Origin: Aurantiacibacter sp. D1-12
GTDB taxonomy: Bacteria > Pseudomonadota > Alphaproteobacteria > Sphingomonadales > Sphingomonadaceae
Length of the DNA: 64,000 bases
Direction: 5' to 3'
Assembly (NCBI RefSeq): GCF_028858515.1
Contig: NZ_JAPJZJ010000002.1
Span: 310,001-374,000, forward strand
Below, in pieces: positions 26,571 through 35,682 of this stretch. The position numbers were made by a program, and so were the translations under genes. Position 1 is the first letter of the stretch. The number at the start of each line of letters is the position of its first letter. The notes under the pieces are model-generated. The model saw only the letters and a list, made by a program, of their open reading frames with translations, did not search any database and was not told where the DNA came from.

Positions 26571-26684
26571 ATGGACAAGCTACCGGTGGCGCGGATCGAA
26601 CCGCGTCGCCGGACCACAACCCACCAACATGATTTGCACGGGATAGTCACAGGCTATGCCCGAAGTTCACAGTATGTGCACCGC

Positions 26685-26705
26685 CTTTCCACATAGTTGT
26701 CCACG
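26685..26705 (+). promoter_or_regulatory. Two tandem DnaA-box-like 9-mers
   Basis: CTTTCCACA (26685-26693) and TTGTCCACG (26697-26705) each match the TTATCCACA consensus at 7 of 9 positions and lie in the 173-base gap after dnaA. Two near-matches in a row beside dnaA are suggestive, but neither is a strict box. Confidence 0.3.
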
Positions 26706-26743
26706 CACTGGTCCTGAGCGATAATTGGGACTAGACGCGCTGC

Positions 26744-27529
26744 ATGAGCGATCATCCACACCCGCTATCTGAAGAGCGCCTCGCCCGGTTTGCGCGGCAT
26801 ATCGTGTTGCCAGAACTTGGCGGTGCCGGACAGATGGCCTTGGCCCGAAGCCATGTCGCGATAATCGGCCTCGGGGGAATCGGTGCGCCGGTCCTGCAGT
26901 ATCTGGCGGGCGCAGGCATCGGACGCTTCACGCTGGTCGATGATGGCGATGTCGAGGCGAGCAACCTGCAGCGCCAGACGATCTACACCACGCGCGATAT
27001 CGGTCACGGCAAGGCCGTCTCCGCGCGCCGCTGGCTCGCCAACTTTGACGATAAGCTGAGCGTTGAAATTCACGACAAGCGGATTGATGCAAGCAATGCG
27101 CAATCGCTGATTGCAGGGGCCGATCTGGTGATCGACGGGACCGACAATTTCGCTACCCGTCTTGCGGTTTCCGATGCCTGCGTTGCCGCGCGCATCCCCT
27201 TGCTTTCGGCTGCTGTCGGCCGCTTTCAGGGCCAAGTGGCCGCCTTTCAGGGCCATCTCGAAAGCGAGCCCTGCTACCGATGCTTCGTCGGCGATGCGTT
27301 CGACGCGGAAGATTGCGACACCTGCGCCGAAGACGGCATTCTGGGTGCAATGGTCGGCTGGGTCGGCACTTTCGCCGCGATGCAGGCAGTCCGCATCTTG
27401 GTGAGCAATGTGAGCAGCATGGGCGATCCCGGGTGGGGCAAGCTCCACCTGATGGACGGCATGAAACCCGGCATGCGGCCGATCACGATTGCTAAGGACC
27501 CGGTGTGTCGGGAATGCTCAGGCGGCTGA
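26744..27529 (+). CDS. MoeB/ThiF-family E1-like adenylyltransferase
   Basis: 261 residues. It should adenylate the C-terminus of a ubiquitin-like sulfur carrier (MoaD or ThiS). Visible are the start region RFARHIVLPELGGAGQ, the Rossmann loop IIGLGGIGAPVLQYLAGAGIG (about 40-60), the NLQRQ motif, DNFATRLAVSD, and two zinc CxxC pairs (CYRC and C-terminal CREC). CDTCAEDGILGAMVGWVG matches the MoeB segment with the conserved cysteine. MoeB and ThiF cannot be told apart here, as no moa or thi gene is adjacent. Confidence 0.9.
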   Translation: MSDHPHPLSEERLARFARHIVLPELGGAGQMALARSHVAIIGLGGIGAPVLQYLAGAGIGRFTLVDDGDVEASNLQRQTIYTTRDIGHGKAVSARRWLANFDDKLSVEIHDKRIDASNAQSLIAGADLVIDGTDNFATRLAVSDACVAARIPLLSAAVGRFQGQVAAFQGHLESEPCYRCFVGDAFDAEDCDTCAEDGILGAMVGWVGTFAAMQAVRILVSNVSSMGDPGWGKLHLMDGMKPGMRPITIAKDPVCRECSGG

Positions 27530-28525
27530 AACCCATTCCCAAATCCTGGCCCACACTTCCGGCGCAATGGAAACCGATTGCGCAGGATTGGCCGGATCGC
27601 GAGTGCGCATGAAATGGTCAGCTTCGGGGTAAACCCAGTAATCCAAATTCGTCCGTCCATTTGCTGCAAACATGATGGCAGCAAAATCGGTATTCATGAT
27701 CGGCGCGGCCCTGTCTGCACCACCCTGTACAAGTAGCAACGGGATATCCAGAGCGAGCATGTCATCGATGGCGGCGTATGGACCAAAGCTAGACCATCGA
27801 CGGTTGGCCTCGCCATAAAAGCCGGGCGTGATCGAAGTTGGATCGGCATGCACCGAAGCAATCTCTCCCAAGATGTCTTCAACATTGCTCTGCGCTTCTT
27901 CACGGGTGATCTCGCCACGCTCGGCCATCAGTCTCTGCTCGAGCACAAAATCGAAATACTGCGGCAAGGCGAGACCGCCCCAGCCCACAGCTTTGTCGGC
28001 ATTAACGAGGCGAGCTAGCGCGAAGACGTATTGCGCACCTTCGGAACCACCAATCACAATCACGCGATCAAATCGATCCGGGTAAGCACGCTTCGCCTGG
28101 GCTATTGCAAAAGCACTACGCTCCACAAGATTATGAAGTTCGATGCCTGCCCGATAATCCGGCGAGTCCAGTTGCACGGGGCGCCCGCGCTCTTCATCGA
28201 AGATCATGTCGGCTAAGAATGGCAGGCCCGGTTTATCGATCAGCATGAAGTGTGCATCTTCACGGAACGCGAACAGTTCCCGTGGAAACGAATACCCGGC
28301 ACTGCCATCGTCGAAACTCTGGAAATGCGGGAATGCGCCGGAACCAGGCAACCAGACAACTAGATCCCCACGTGTTTCGACGTTGGCATTGTCGAGATGC
28401 CAAGTCACCTCACCCATCGCAGGATCCCGTGCGCTGAAATGGTCGAAATCGTCAGCAGTGATAGCCTCGGTTGCCTGTACCGGATGGGAAAGCAACAGCG
28501 CCGCAAGCACCAGAAAAAGCCGCAT
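27518..28525 (-). CDS. Secreted alpha/beta hydrolase
   Basis: 335 residues from MRLFLVLAALLLSHPVQA (ATG 28525), a signal peptide pointing to the periplasm. An alpha/beta hydrolase core is seen: nucleophile elbow VIVIGGSEGAQYVF with Ser in GGSEGA, a later strand IPLLLVQGGADRAAP that likely supplies the acid, and EADHFM near the C-terminus for His. Base composition is a little lower in GC than its neighbours. The substrate cannot be told. The 3' end overlaps the convergent E1-like gene by 12 bases. Confidence 0.82.
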   Translation of the reverse strand: MRLFLVLAALLLSHPVQATEAITADDFDHFSARDPAMGEVTWHLDNANVETRGDLVVWLPGSGAFPHFQSFDDGSAGYSFPRELFAFREDAHFMLIDKPGLPFLADMIFDEERGRPVQLDSPDYRAGIELHNLVERSAFAIAQAKRAYPDRFDRVIVIGGSEGAQYVFALARLVNADKAVGWGGLALPQYFDFVLEQRLMAERGEITREEAQSNVEDILGEIASVHADPTSITPGFYGEANRRWSSFGPYAAIDDMLALDIPLLLVQGGADRAAPIMNTDFAAIMFAANGRTNLDYWVYPEADHFMRTRDPANPAQSVSIAPEVWARIWEWVSAA

Positions 28526-28605
28526 AATACCTCTCTTCCTACGGTTATGGCCGCAGTCAGTATTAGATGCCCCGCCGCTTGCTCTGCCTTGACCCTGCAT
28601 GTCGG

Positions 28606-29301
28606 TCAATCGATTACTTCCCCCACCCACTCGGGCACCAGTTCGCTCGCTGGGCCGAGCCGTGTCTCATCGAAGAAATGCGAGCCTGCGCTGCGCTCCA
28701 GATTGAGTTCCAGCGTCCGTGCACCTGCGCGATTCGCTTCCTGCACAAAACCCGCCGCGGGATAGACTGCGCCGCTGGTACCGATGCTGACGAACAGGTC
28801 GCAGCGGGAAATGGCTTCAAAGATCCGCTCCATCTCATAGGGCATTTCGCCGAACCACACGATGTCGGGACGCATCGCCACTTCGCCACATACGGGGCAG
28901 GCAGGGCCATCACGTAAAGTACCGGTCCAGTAATGGCGCGCATCGCAGCTCTGACACCAAACGCTCAGCCCCTCGCCGTGCATATGCAGCACGCGTTTCG
29001 CTCCGCACCGCTCATGCAGATCATCTATGTTCTGCGTGACGAGTAGCAGTTCGCCATCCCAACTGGCATCCAGCCGCGCCAGTGCCTCATGCGCGGGATT
29101 GGGCTGTGCGGCGAGAATGTTCGCGCGCCGCTCGTCATAGAAGCGCTGGACGAGATCGGGATCGCGGGCAAAACCTTCGGGCGTGGCGACTTCCTCTACC
29201 GGGTGATTTTCCCACAGACCGTCCTCCGCGCGGAAGGTCTTGAGGCCGCTTTCGGCAGAAATTCCGGCTCCTGTCAGGATCACGATATTGTTGGTGTTCA
29301 C
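28606..29301 (-). CDS. cobB: NAD-dependent protein deacylase (sirtuin) CobB
   Basis: 231 residues. Sirtuin motifs: ILTGAGISAESGLKTFR (NAD-binding), TQNIDDLHERCG with the N-I-D motif, the catalytic His in VLHMHGE, a zinc finger of four cysteines (WCQSC ... ACPVC) and VSIGTSGAVYPAAGF. The FYDERR segment carries the Tyr and Arg typical of CobB/SIRT5-like enzymes that accept acidic acyl groups. It removes acetyl or succinyl groups from lysines using NAD. Divergent from dapB, with a palindromic repeat between them. Confidence 0.95.
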   Translation of the reverse strand: MNTNNIVILTGAGISAESGLKTFRAEDGLWENHPVEEVATPEGFARDPDLVQRFYDERRANILAAQPNPAHEALARLDASWDGELLLVTQNIDDLHERCGAKRVLHMHGEGLSVWCQSCDARHYWTGTLRDGPACPVCGEVAMRPDIVWFGEMPYEMERIFEAISRCDLFVSIGTSGAVYPAAGFVQEANRAGARTLELNLERSAGSHFFDETRLGPASELVPEWVGEVID

Positions 29302-29318
29302 GCGCGACCTCTCTTGTC

Positions 29319-29408
29319 GTCACCCTGAACTTGTTTCAGGGTCCATCTCTCAGATTGTGCAGACTTGTGTGTGAGGCACGACGGATGCTGAAACAAGTTC
29401 GGCATGAC
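29319..29408. repeat. REP-like imperfect palindrome between cobB and dapB
   Basis: Arm 1 starts GTCACCCTGAACTTGTTTCA (29319) and continues to about 29344; arm 2 runs 29383-29408 and contains GCTGAAACAAGTTC near its start and GGCATGAC at its end. The arms pair over about 26 bases with a few mismatches, leaving a 38-base loop. The form recalls the dispersed intergenic palindromes common in sphingomonad genomes; only one copy is present here. Confidence 0.7.
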
Positions 29409-29425
29409 AGGATAGCGAGGTTGAT

Positions 29426-30154
29426 TTGGCGAGAATCGGGATCATCGGCAGCGAAGGACGCATGGGGTTGGCGATTGCTTCCGTGCTTGAGGACAGCGAG
29501 CACACCATGGCAGGCGGCGTTGATCGCGACGAGCAAGCCTTCGACCTCGCCAAGCAAAGCGATGTCCTGGTCGATTTTTCCGCGCCAGGTGCACTTTCCG
29601 CGAACCTTCAGGCCGCATGCGACGCAGGTGTACCCCTGTTGATCGGCACAACCGGGCTGGTAGACTCGCACCACGAAGCAATCAATGAAGCCGGAAAAGA
29701 CATTCCAGTACTGCAGACCGGCAACACCTCGCTTGGCGTTACATTACTCGCACATCTCGTGAAGGAGGCCGCCGCCCGGCTCAGCGATGACTGGGATATC
29801 GAGGTGCTGGAGATGCACCACCGGATGAAAGTCGATGCTCCATCGGGCACCGCACTTTTGTTGGGTGAAGCCGCAGCAAAAGCACGCAACGTCGAGCTTT
29901 CGGCGAACAGCGAAAGCGGGCGCGACGGGCACACCGGGGCACGCGAGCGTGGGGCCATCGGCTTTGCTGCCCTGCGCGGCGGGACCGTTGCCGGAGATCA
30001 TAGTGTCATCTTTGCCGGGGAGCAGGAGCGCATCACGCTGTCACACTCGGCGGAGAACCGCATGATCTTTGCCCGCGGCGCTGTTCGTGGAGCGGCATGG
30101 CTCATTGGGCGAGAAGCTGGACGATACACCATGGAAGATGTGCTTGGGATTTGA
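29426..30154 (+). CDS. dapB: 4-hydroxy-tetrahydrodipicolinate reductase
   Basis: 242 residues. It reduces the product of DapA to tetrahydrodipicolinate in the lysine/diaminopimelate pathway. The N-terminal Rossmann segment is ARIGIIGSEGRMGLAI; the catalytic and substrate loop LEMHHRMKVDAPSGTALLLG and the RGGTVAGDHSVIFAG segment are diagnostic. The start is a TTG at 29426, preceded by GCGAGG; no better ATG exists that keeps the conserved GSEGRMG fold start. dapE, also of this pathway, lies at 34540. Confidence 0.95.
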   Translation: MARIGIIGSEGRMGLAIASVLEDSEHTMAGGVDRDEQAFDLAKQSDVLVDFSAPGALSANLQAACDAGVPLLIGTTGLVDSHHEAINEAGKDIPVLQTGNTSLGVTLLAHLVKEAAARLSDDWDIEVLEMHHRMKVDAPSGTALLLGEAAAKARNVELSANSESGRDGHTGARERGAIGFAALRGGTVAGDHSVIFAGEQERITLSHSAENRMIFARGAVRGAAWLIGREAGRYTMEDVLGI

Positions 30155-30184
30155 CGGGGCAAATCCTTTGGAAGGGATAACAGG

Positions 30185-31363
30185 ATGACATTCGATCCGG
30201 CGGCCGCGACGCAGGCCTATATCGATACGCTCAGCGCAGAAGAACTGGCGCTGGCAAGAGACTATACGACGGGTAATCACTGGCTAATTCTTGGGGGGCT
30301 ACTGGTTTCCGCACTGGTGACATGGCTGATTGTCAGAAGTGGTGTGCTGGACAAGGTTGCCGCCTATCCCAAAGAAGGAAGGCGCCTGTTGCAGACCTTT
30401 CTGGTCGCTGTTGTCTTTCTTATCGTCAGCTCGCTAATCGCGCTTCCGTGGGACATATACACCGAATGGTGGCGCGAGACACAGTATGGCCGGACCAGCC
30501 AACCGCTGGGCGATTTCTTGGCTCAGGGCGCTATTTCACTGGTCATGGGCGCTGTAGTCGGCGGACTGTTCCTGCTCGGCATCTATACGCTGCTTCGCCT
30601 GGCCGGCCGAATGTGGTGGGCATGGGGCGGCGCATTCCTGGCGGTTATCACAGCTTTCATGTTGCTGATTTCTCCGTCGGTTATCGAGCCGATCTTCAAC
30701 GATTACGAACCGATCCCTGAAGGCGAAGTGCACGATGCGGTGATGGAACTGGCGGCCGATGCAGGCGTGCCGGAAGATCGCGTTTTCATGTTCGACGGTT
30801 CGCGCCAGTCAAACAATTTCACTGCCAATGTCTCGGGCGTCGGCAGCACCGCACGGATCGCCATTTCCGACGTTGCGATGGGTGAAGCTTCGCTCGACGA
30901 GGTAAAAGCCGTGACCGGACATGAAATCGGCCATTACGTATTGGGCCATATCTGGCGCACCGTTTTGGTCATCAGCCTGCTGGCGATGGCAGTACTGTTC
31001 CTTACCGCTCGAGCCTATCCGTGGTTTGCCCGTCTGTTCGGTACCGATGCAGAGATAGCCGATCCGCGCAGCATGCCGGTTTTCATCTTCGTGATCGGTC
31101 TGTTCTCCGCGCTCTCGCAGCCGGCGATGAACACGCTTACCCGCGTGGGTGAGACCGAGGCGGATGCCTATTCGATGGAGCATGTCGGCCTGCCCGATGC
31201 CATGGCCAGCGCGCTGATCAAGACCGCCGAATATCGCTACCCTCTCGCGGGGCCGGTTGAAGAAACTCTCTTCTACACCCACCCCACGGTCGAGAACCGC
31301 GTGCGTGCGGCAATGGACTGGAAGGCAGCCAACCCGGACCGCGATCAGGGCGCTGCCGAGTGA
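30185..31363 (+). CDS. M48-family zinc metallopeptidase, Ste24/CAAX-protease-like
   Basis: 392 residues with about six membrane helices. The zinc motif HEIGH lies in KAVTGHEIGHYVLGHIWR, and the third ligand Glu is in TRVGETEADAYSMEH, both typical of M48. The N-terminal half (LLRLAGRMWWAWGG...) and the SNNFTANVSGVGSTARIAISD segment match the Ste24/CAAX-type subfamily rather than short HtpX. These integral proteases take part in membrane protein quality control. nth begins ten bases after its stop, so the two are co-transcribed. Confidence 0.93.
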   Translation: MTFDPAAATQAYIDTLSAEELALARDYTTGNHWLILGGLLVSALVTWLIVRSGVLDKVAAYPKEGRRLLQTFLVAVVFLIVSSLIALPWDIYTEWWRETQYGRTSQPLGDFLAQGAISLVMGAVVGGLFLLGIYTLLRLAGRMWWAWGGAFLAVITAFMLLISPSVIEPIFNDYEPIPEGEVHDAVMELAADAGVPEDRVFMFDGSRQSNNFTANVSGVGSTARIAISDVAMGEASLDEVKAVTGHEIGHYVLGHIWRTVLVISLLAMAVLFLTARAYPWFARLFGTDAEIADPRSMPVFIFVIGLFSALSQPAMNTLTRVGETEADAYSMEHVGLPDAMASALIKTAEYRYPLAGPVEETLFYTHPTVENRVRAAMDWKAANPDRDQGAAE

Positions 31364-31373
31364 TCCGGGAACG

Positions 31374-32027
31374 ATGACCAAAGACCAGATCTTCGAATTT
31401 TTCCGGCGTCTTGCAGAAGACAATCCGGAACCGGAGACCGAGCTGGAATATGGCAATGCCTACCAGCTCGTGGTCGCGGTCGCGCTATCCGCGCAGGCAA
31501 CAGACGTTGGTGTGAACAAGGCGACGCGTGCGCTGTTCGCCAAGGTCGAAACGCCGCAGCAGATGCTCGACATGGGGCTGGAGGAGCTGACCGGACACAT
31601 CAAGACGATCGGCCTGTTCAATTCCAAGGCGAAGAACGTCATCGCGCTCAGTCAGCTTCTTGTCGACGAATATGGCGGCGAGGTCCCCGACACGCGCGAG
31701 GATCTCGTCCGCCTGCCCGGCGTGGGTCGCAAGACCGCCAACGTCGTGCTCAACTGCTGGTTTAAACAAGAAACCTTTGCGGTCGATACGCATATCCTGC
31801 GTGTCGGTAACCGGACGGGGCTAGCGAAGGGTAAGACGCCCGAGCAGGTCGAAGCAAAGCTGGAAAAGCGCGTCCCCCAGCCCTTTCGCCTGCATGCCCA
31901 TCACTGGCTGATCCTGCACGGCCGCTACACCTGCAAGGCACGAACGCCCGAATGCTGGCGGTGTGATCTGGTGGACCTGTGCAGCTTCAGGAAAAAGGTA
32001 CTGGAAAAGCCCAAGGGCCGAAAATGA
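31374..32027 (+). CDS. nth: Endonuclease III
   Basis: 217 residues from MTKDQIFEFF (31374). A DNA glycosylase/AP lyase for oxidised pyrimidines. The helix-hairpin-helix LPGVGRKTANVVL carries the catalytic Lys, the catalytic Asp is in VDTHILRVGNR, and the 4Fe-4S cluster ligands C-x6-C-x2-C-x5-C (CKARTPECWRCDLVDLC) are complete. It follows the M48 protease directly. The open frame upstream overlaps that gene and is not the start. Confidence 0.97.
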   Translation: MTKDQIFEFFRRLAEDNPEPETELEYGNAYQLVVAVALSAQATDVGVNKATRALFAKVETPQQMLDMGLEELTGHIKTIGLFNSKAKNVIALSQLLVDEYGGEVPDTREDLVRLPGVGRKTANVVLNCWFKQETFAVDTHILRVGNRTGLAKGKTPEQVEAKLEKRVPQPFRLHAHHWLILHGRYTCKARTPECWRCDLVDLCSFRKKVLEKPKGRK

Positions 32028-32087
32028 GCATGCGCCTTCGTTTATACCCTTAGGCACACATTAAACATCCTGCGATAGTCTGGCAGG

Positions 32088-33266
32088 ATGTCGGGTGCAT
32101 CTGCCTTCTTTATACTGATCCCAGCAATGTATTTGCTGTTTACCGTGGCGCTCGCGATCATGGCTATGGTCGACAAGCGTCTGGTAACCGCGCGCTGGGC
32201 TGCGCTGGGCTTCTTCGTGGCATTCACATCCATCTCGGTGGACGGCTATCGCGAACCCGGCGGGGACACCTGGGTTTCCTGGTTTACCGTAGCAACACAT
32301 TTCTTGCCGCTGTTGATCATGGTGCAGGCATTCCTGACACGCCACGGCAGAAATGCGCCCAGATGGGTCGTTGCGTTTGCCGGTTTCAGCTGCATTTACG
32401 TGATGCCCGATATGCCGTGGGAGCCCGAAAACTGGTTTCGCGGTGTCTATGTGCAGGCCACATGCATGCTGATTATCGCGTCCGGCCTGCCGTTCCTGTG
32501 GCGCAAGAAGACGCAATCGAAGGTCGACATCTTCGTCTTCTTCGCGATGTTCGGGGCCTCGATGTCATATCTGGCGCGTGCAATCGTCATCTATGCCAGG
32601 CCCATAGGGGAAACCCGGGAAGAGGCTCTCGCCTTCTATGAAGGGCTGAACATTATCTTCCATTCTGCCAGCGCGCTGATGGGAATGACTATGGGCATTG
32701 TGCTGATGATGACGATTGGCTTTGACATGCTCATGGGCCGTACGAAAGAAGTCGAGATCGACCCGCTGACCAAGACCGGAAATCGCCGCAAGCTGGATCG
32801 CCGGATCACGGATGACAGTAACGGCAAGAACCCCGTCGGTGCCGTGCTGGTGATCGATCTCGATCATTTCAAACGGGTCAACGATCTGTTTGGGCACGAT
32901 GCCGGCGATGATGTTCTGCATGCAGTGGGGTCTCGTCTGACATTAATGTTCAAGGGCATTGGTACTGTCTGCCGAACAGGCGGAGAAGAATTCGTGATCC
33001 TGATCAGGCAAGGCAGTGCCGATAGTGCATCTGCGCTGGCACTTACCGTGCGCAGCGCGATTGCGAGCCTCGAATTTGACGGCGTGCTGGCCGGATACGC
33101 GCTGACTGCCAGCGTGGGATTTCATCGCCGCACCAGGTCACAAAGCCTAGCCGCGGCAATCCGGCTGGCTGATCAGGCAGTCTATTGCGCCAAGAAGAAT
33201 GGGCGCAATCGTGTGGTTGGCGCCATCAACGAGAATGGTCTGAACGTGCTTCGCGCCGTGGCGTAA
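32088..33266 (+). CDS. Membrane diguanylate cyclase (GGDEF)
   Basis: 392 residues. The N-terminal 200 residues hold about six membrane helices of no named sensor family; the GGDEF domain follows (about 220-385). DPLTKTGNRRKLDRRI starts it, DLDHFKRVNDLFGHDAGDDVL carries the metal and substrate residues, and the signature is GGEEF (CRTGGEEFVIL), an active variant. It should make c-di-GMP from GTP. The gene has its own leader and ends 3 bases before the convergent symporter. A predicted phosphodiesterase is 3.3 kb downstream. Confidence 0.93.
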   Translation: MSGASAFFILIPAMYLLFTVALAIMAMVDKRLVTARWAALGFFVAFTSISVDGYREPGGDTWVSWFTVATHFLPLLIMVQAFLTRHGRNAPRWVVAFAGFSCIYVMPDMPWEPENWFRGVYVQATCMLIIASGLPFLWRKKTQSKVDIFVFFAMFGASMSYLARAIVIYARPIGETREEALAFYEGLNIIFHSASALMGMTMGIVLMMTIGFDMLMGRTKEVEIDPLTKTGNRRKLDRRITDDSNGKNPVGAVLVIDLDHFKRVNDLFGHDAGDDVLHAVGSRLTLMFKGIGTVCRTGGEEFVILIRQGSADSASALALTVRSAIASLEFDGVLAGYALTASVGFHRRTRSQSLAAAIRLADQAVYCAKKNGRNRVVGAINENGLNVLRAVA

Positions 33267-33269
33267 GCC

Positions 33270-34517
33270 TCAGATGTCATCCGCGCTGATCATTTCCTCG
33301 CGGTCGATCTCGTCCAACATGCTTGCCACGGTAGTTGCTACGGCGGCATCGCCCGAGACATTCGTTGTCGTGCGCATCATGTCCATGATCCGGTCTACAC
33401 CCGCCACAAAGGCAATCGTTTCAAGCGGTACTCCAACCGCGCCGAACACCAGAGCCATCATGATCAGGCCCGCTCCCGGAATGCCCGCTGCACCGATAGC
33501 GCCCAACGTCGCCAGGATCGAGATAAGGAAATACTGGCCCCAGCTCAGATCAACGCCGAAGATCGAGGCGCCGAACAGCGTGGCAAGCCCCAGATACATG
33601 GCGGTGCCATTCATATTTATGGTCGCACCCAGCGAAATCACGAAGGCCGCAATCGAATTGGGGATGCCCAGATTGCGCTCGGCACAACGCAACGTCACCG
33701 GCAGCGTCGCATTGGAACTGGCCGTGGAATAGCTGACCGCGATAGCGTCCACGATGCCGCGGAAGTAATCAATTGGCGGGAGTTTGGCGATGAACTTGAT
33801 CATCGACGAATACATGACAAGGATGATCAGCAGACAGCCGGTGTAATTGAGGATCACGAGCCAGCTGAGAGCCTTCAACGCATCGACGCCCAGTGTACCC
33901 GCCACCCAGGCCATCAGCGCAAAGACGCCGAACGGGGTCAGCTCCATGACGATCATCGTCACTTTCTGCATGATGATCGCGCCGCTATCGAAGATCTTCT
34001 TGACCGGCTCGCCCTCTTCCTTCGCCATCAGAATGCCGATGCCGAGTAGCAGCGAGAACACGATAAGCGGCAGCACCGCCACGTCGGCCATCACTTGCAC
34101 CGGGCTTTCCGGCACGATCGACAGGACCATGTCGACAGCGGTGGTCTCGTTTGGCTGTGGCGTAGGGACGTCAGGTGTGCCGAGCTGTTCCTTGCTCGGG
34201 AAAAGGCCAAGGTTGACCGCGCCCGTACCCAGCGCCAGGCCGAGCCAAACCGCAATCTGTCCGGTCACCACGAAGAGGATAATCGCGCGGCCACCCACCG
34301 CACCAAGCTTGCGCAGATCACCGATCGCAGCGACGCCGGCGACAAGGCTGAAGAATATCAGCGGGACGACCAGCATCTTGATCGCCTTGATAAAGAAATC
34401 GCCGATCCACTTGATGCTTTCAGCCTCAGGCCCCCAGAACAGGCCAAGCGCCACACCAAGGATCAGCGCGCCAATCACACGCTGCCACAGCGGAATTGCA
34501 AACCAGGTCTTGAACAT
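33270..34517 (-). CDS. Dicarboxylate/amino acid:cation symporter (DAACS family)
   Basis: 415 residues, about eight helices plus re-entrant loops. The family signatures are the serine-rich loop SYSTASSNATLPVTLRCAE, ATINMNGTAMYLGLATLF (the NMxGT motif) and VPLETIAFVAGVDRIMDMMRTTTNVSGD, which bind substrate and Na+ or H+. It imports glutamate, aspartate or C4-dicarboxylates across the inner membrane; the substrate cannot be set from sequence. It starts 23 bases ... gene order downstream of dapE is by strand only, with a gap of 22 bases. Confidence 0.94.
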   Translation of the reverse strand: MFKTWFAIPLWQRVIGALILGVALGLFWGPEAESIKWIGDFFIKAIKMLVVPLIFFSLVAGVAAIGDLRKLGAVGGRAIILFVVTGQIAVWLGLALGTGAVNLGLFPSKEQLGTPDVPTPQPNETTAVDMVLSIVPESPVQVMADVAVLPLIVFSLLLGIGILMAKEEGEPVKKIFDSGAIIMQKVTMIVMELTPFGVFALMAWVAGTLGVDALKALSWLVILNYTGCLLIILVMYSSMIKFIAKLPPIDYFRGIVDAIAVSYSTASSNATLPVTLRCAERNLGIPNSIAAFVISLGATINMNGTAMYLGLATLFGASIFGVDLSWGQYFLISILATLGAIGAAGIPGAGLIMMALVFGAVGVPLETIAFVAGVDRIMDMMRTTTNVSGDAAVATTVASMLDEIDREEMISADDI

Positions 34518-34539
34518 GGGTGAGCGCCCTCTCTTCGGC

Positions 34540-35682
34540 TTAATCCTGTCCCAACGCGGTCTTCGCCACGCTTGTATAAATACGGCTTAGCGCATGCAGG
34601 TCTGCAATGGCCACAGCTTCGTCGGTCTTGTGCATGGTTGCATTGACAAGACCGAATTCGATGACCGGCGCCAGATCCTTGAGGAATCGCGCGTCCGAAG
34701 TGCCGCCCGTGGTCGAGCGTTCGGGGTCCACCCCCGTCTCTGCGTGCACGGCAGCAGCAATCATGTCTGAGAATTCGCCCGGTGGCGTCAGGAACGGCTC
34801 GCCGCTGATAATCGGCTTGGCCTGCCCGCCATGTTTCTCCGCAACTGCGGTGACCTGCTCAGCCAGGCTTGCGCCCGAGTGCTGATCGTTGAAGCGGATT
34901 GAAATGCGCGCGCTGGCCTTGCCCGGAATGACATTGTGCGCCTTGTTGGGCACGTTGATCTCGGTGATCTCGAGGTTGCTCGGCTGAAACCAGTCGGTCC
35001 CTTCATCGAGCACCAATGCATCAAGCTCCGCGAGGATAGCCACCAGCTTGGGCAGCGGATTGTCGGCAAGGTGCGGATAGGCAACATGGCCCTGCGTGCC
35101 ATCGACTTCGATCCACACATTGACCGAACCGCGCCGCCCGATCTTCATCATATCGCCCAGCCGGTTGACGCTCGTCGGCTCGCCCACAAGGATCAGATCA
35201 GGAGTCTCTCCCACTTCGCGCATATGATCAATCAGTGCGCGGGTGCCGTGGAGCGCGGGCCCTTCTTCATCACCGGTAATGATAAAACTGATCGTTCCGG
35301 CATCTTGCGGAATGTCTGCCACAGCGGAAACCATGCAGGCGATTGCACCCTTCATATCGACCGCGCCGCGGCCGTAGAGCAGGTCGCCGCGCACTTCAGG
35401 CGCGAAGGCTTCGCTCGACCAGCCCTCGCCCGGAGGAACCACATCGAGATGTCCGGCAAAAGCGAAATGCTTCGATCCTTGGGGGCCTCGACGAATGGCG
35501 AAGAGATTCTCGACCGCTTCCTCGTCCGAACCCTCCGGCCCGTCACCGCGGGTGAAGCGGTGGACATCAAAACCCATGGGCGTCAGCATTTCTTCCAGCA
35601 TCGCGAACACGGGCCCTCGCGCCGGTGTCACGCTTTCACATGCCATCAGATGCCGGGCGTTGGCGAGAGGGTCTGCGCTCAC
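34540..35682 (-). CDS. dapE: Succinyl-diaminopimelate desuccinylase
   Basis: 380 residues, M20-type zinc hydrolase that removes succinate from N-succinyl-LL-diaminopimelate in lysine and cell-wall synthesis. Metal ligands and catalytic residues are seen in FAGHLDVVPPGEGW, YGRGAVDMKGAIACM, ITGDEEGPALHGT and the later STTGGTSDARFL segment. The C-terminal HKTDEAV block carries the final His. The GST gene upstream overlaps its start by four bases, so they are coupled. Confidence 0.95.
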   Translation of the reverse strand: MSADPLANARHLMACESVTPARGPVFAMLEEMLTPMGFDVHRFTRGDGPEGSDEEAVENLFAIRRGPQGSKHFAFAGHLDVVPPGEGWSSEAFAPEVRGDLLYGRGAVDMKGAIACMVSAVADIPQDAGTISFIITGDEEGPALHGTRALIDHMREVGETPDLILVGEPTSVNRLGDMMKIGRRGSVNVWIEVDGTQGHVAYPHLADNPLPKLVAILAELDALVLDEGTDWFQPSNLEITEINVPNKAHNVIPGKASARISIRFNDQHSGASLAEQVTAVAEKHGGQAKPIISGEPFLTPPGEFSDMIAAAVHAETGVDPERSTTGGTSDARFLKDLAPVIEFGLVNATMHKTDEAVAIADLHALSRIYTSVAKTALGQD

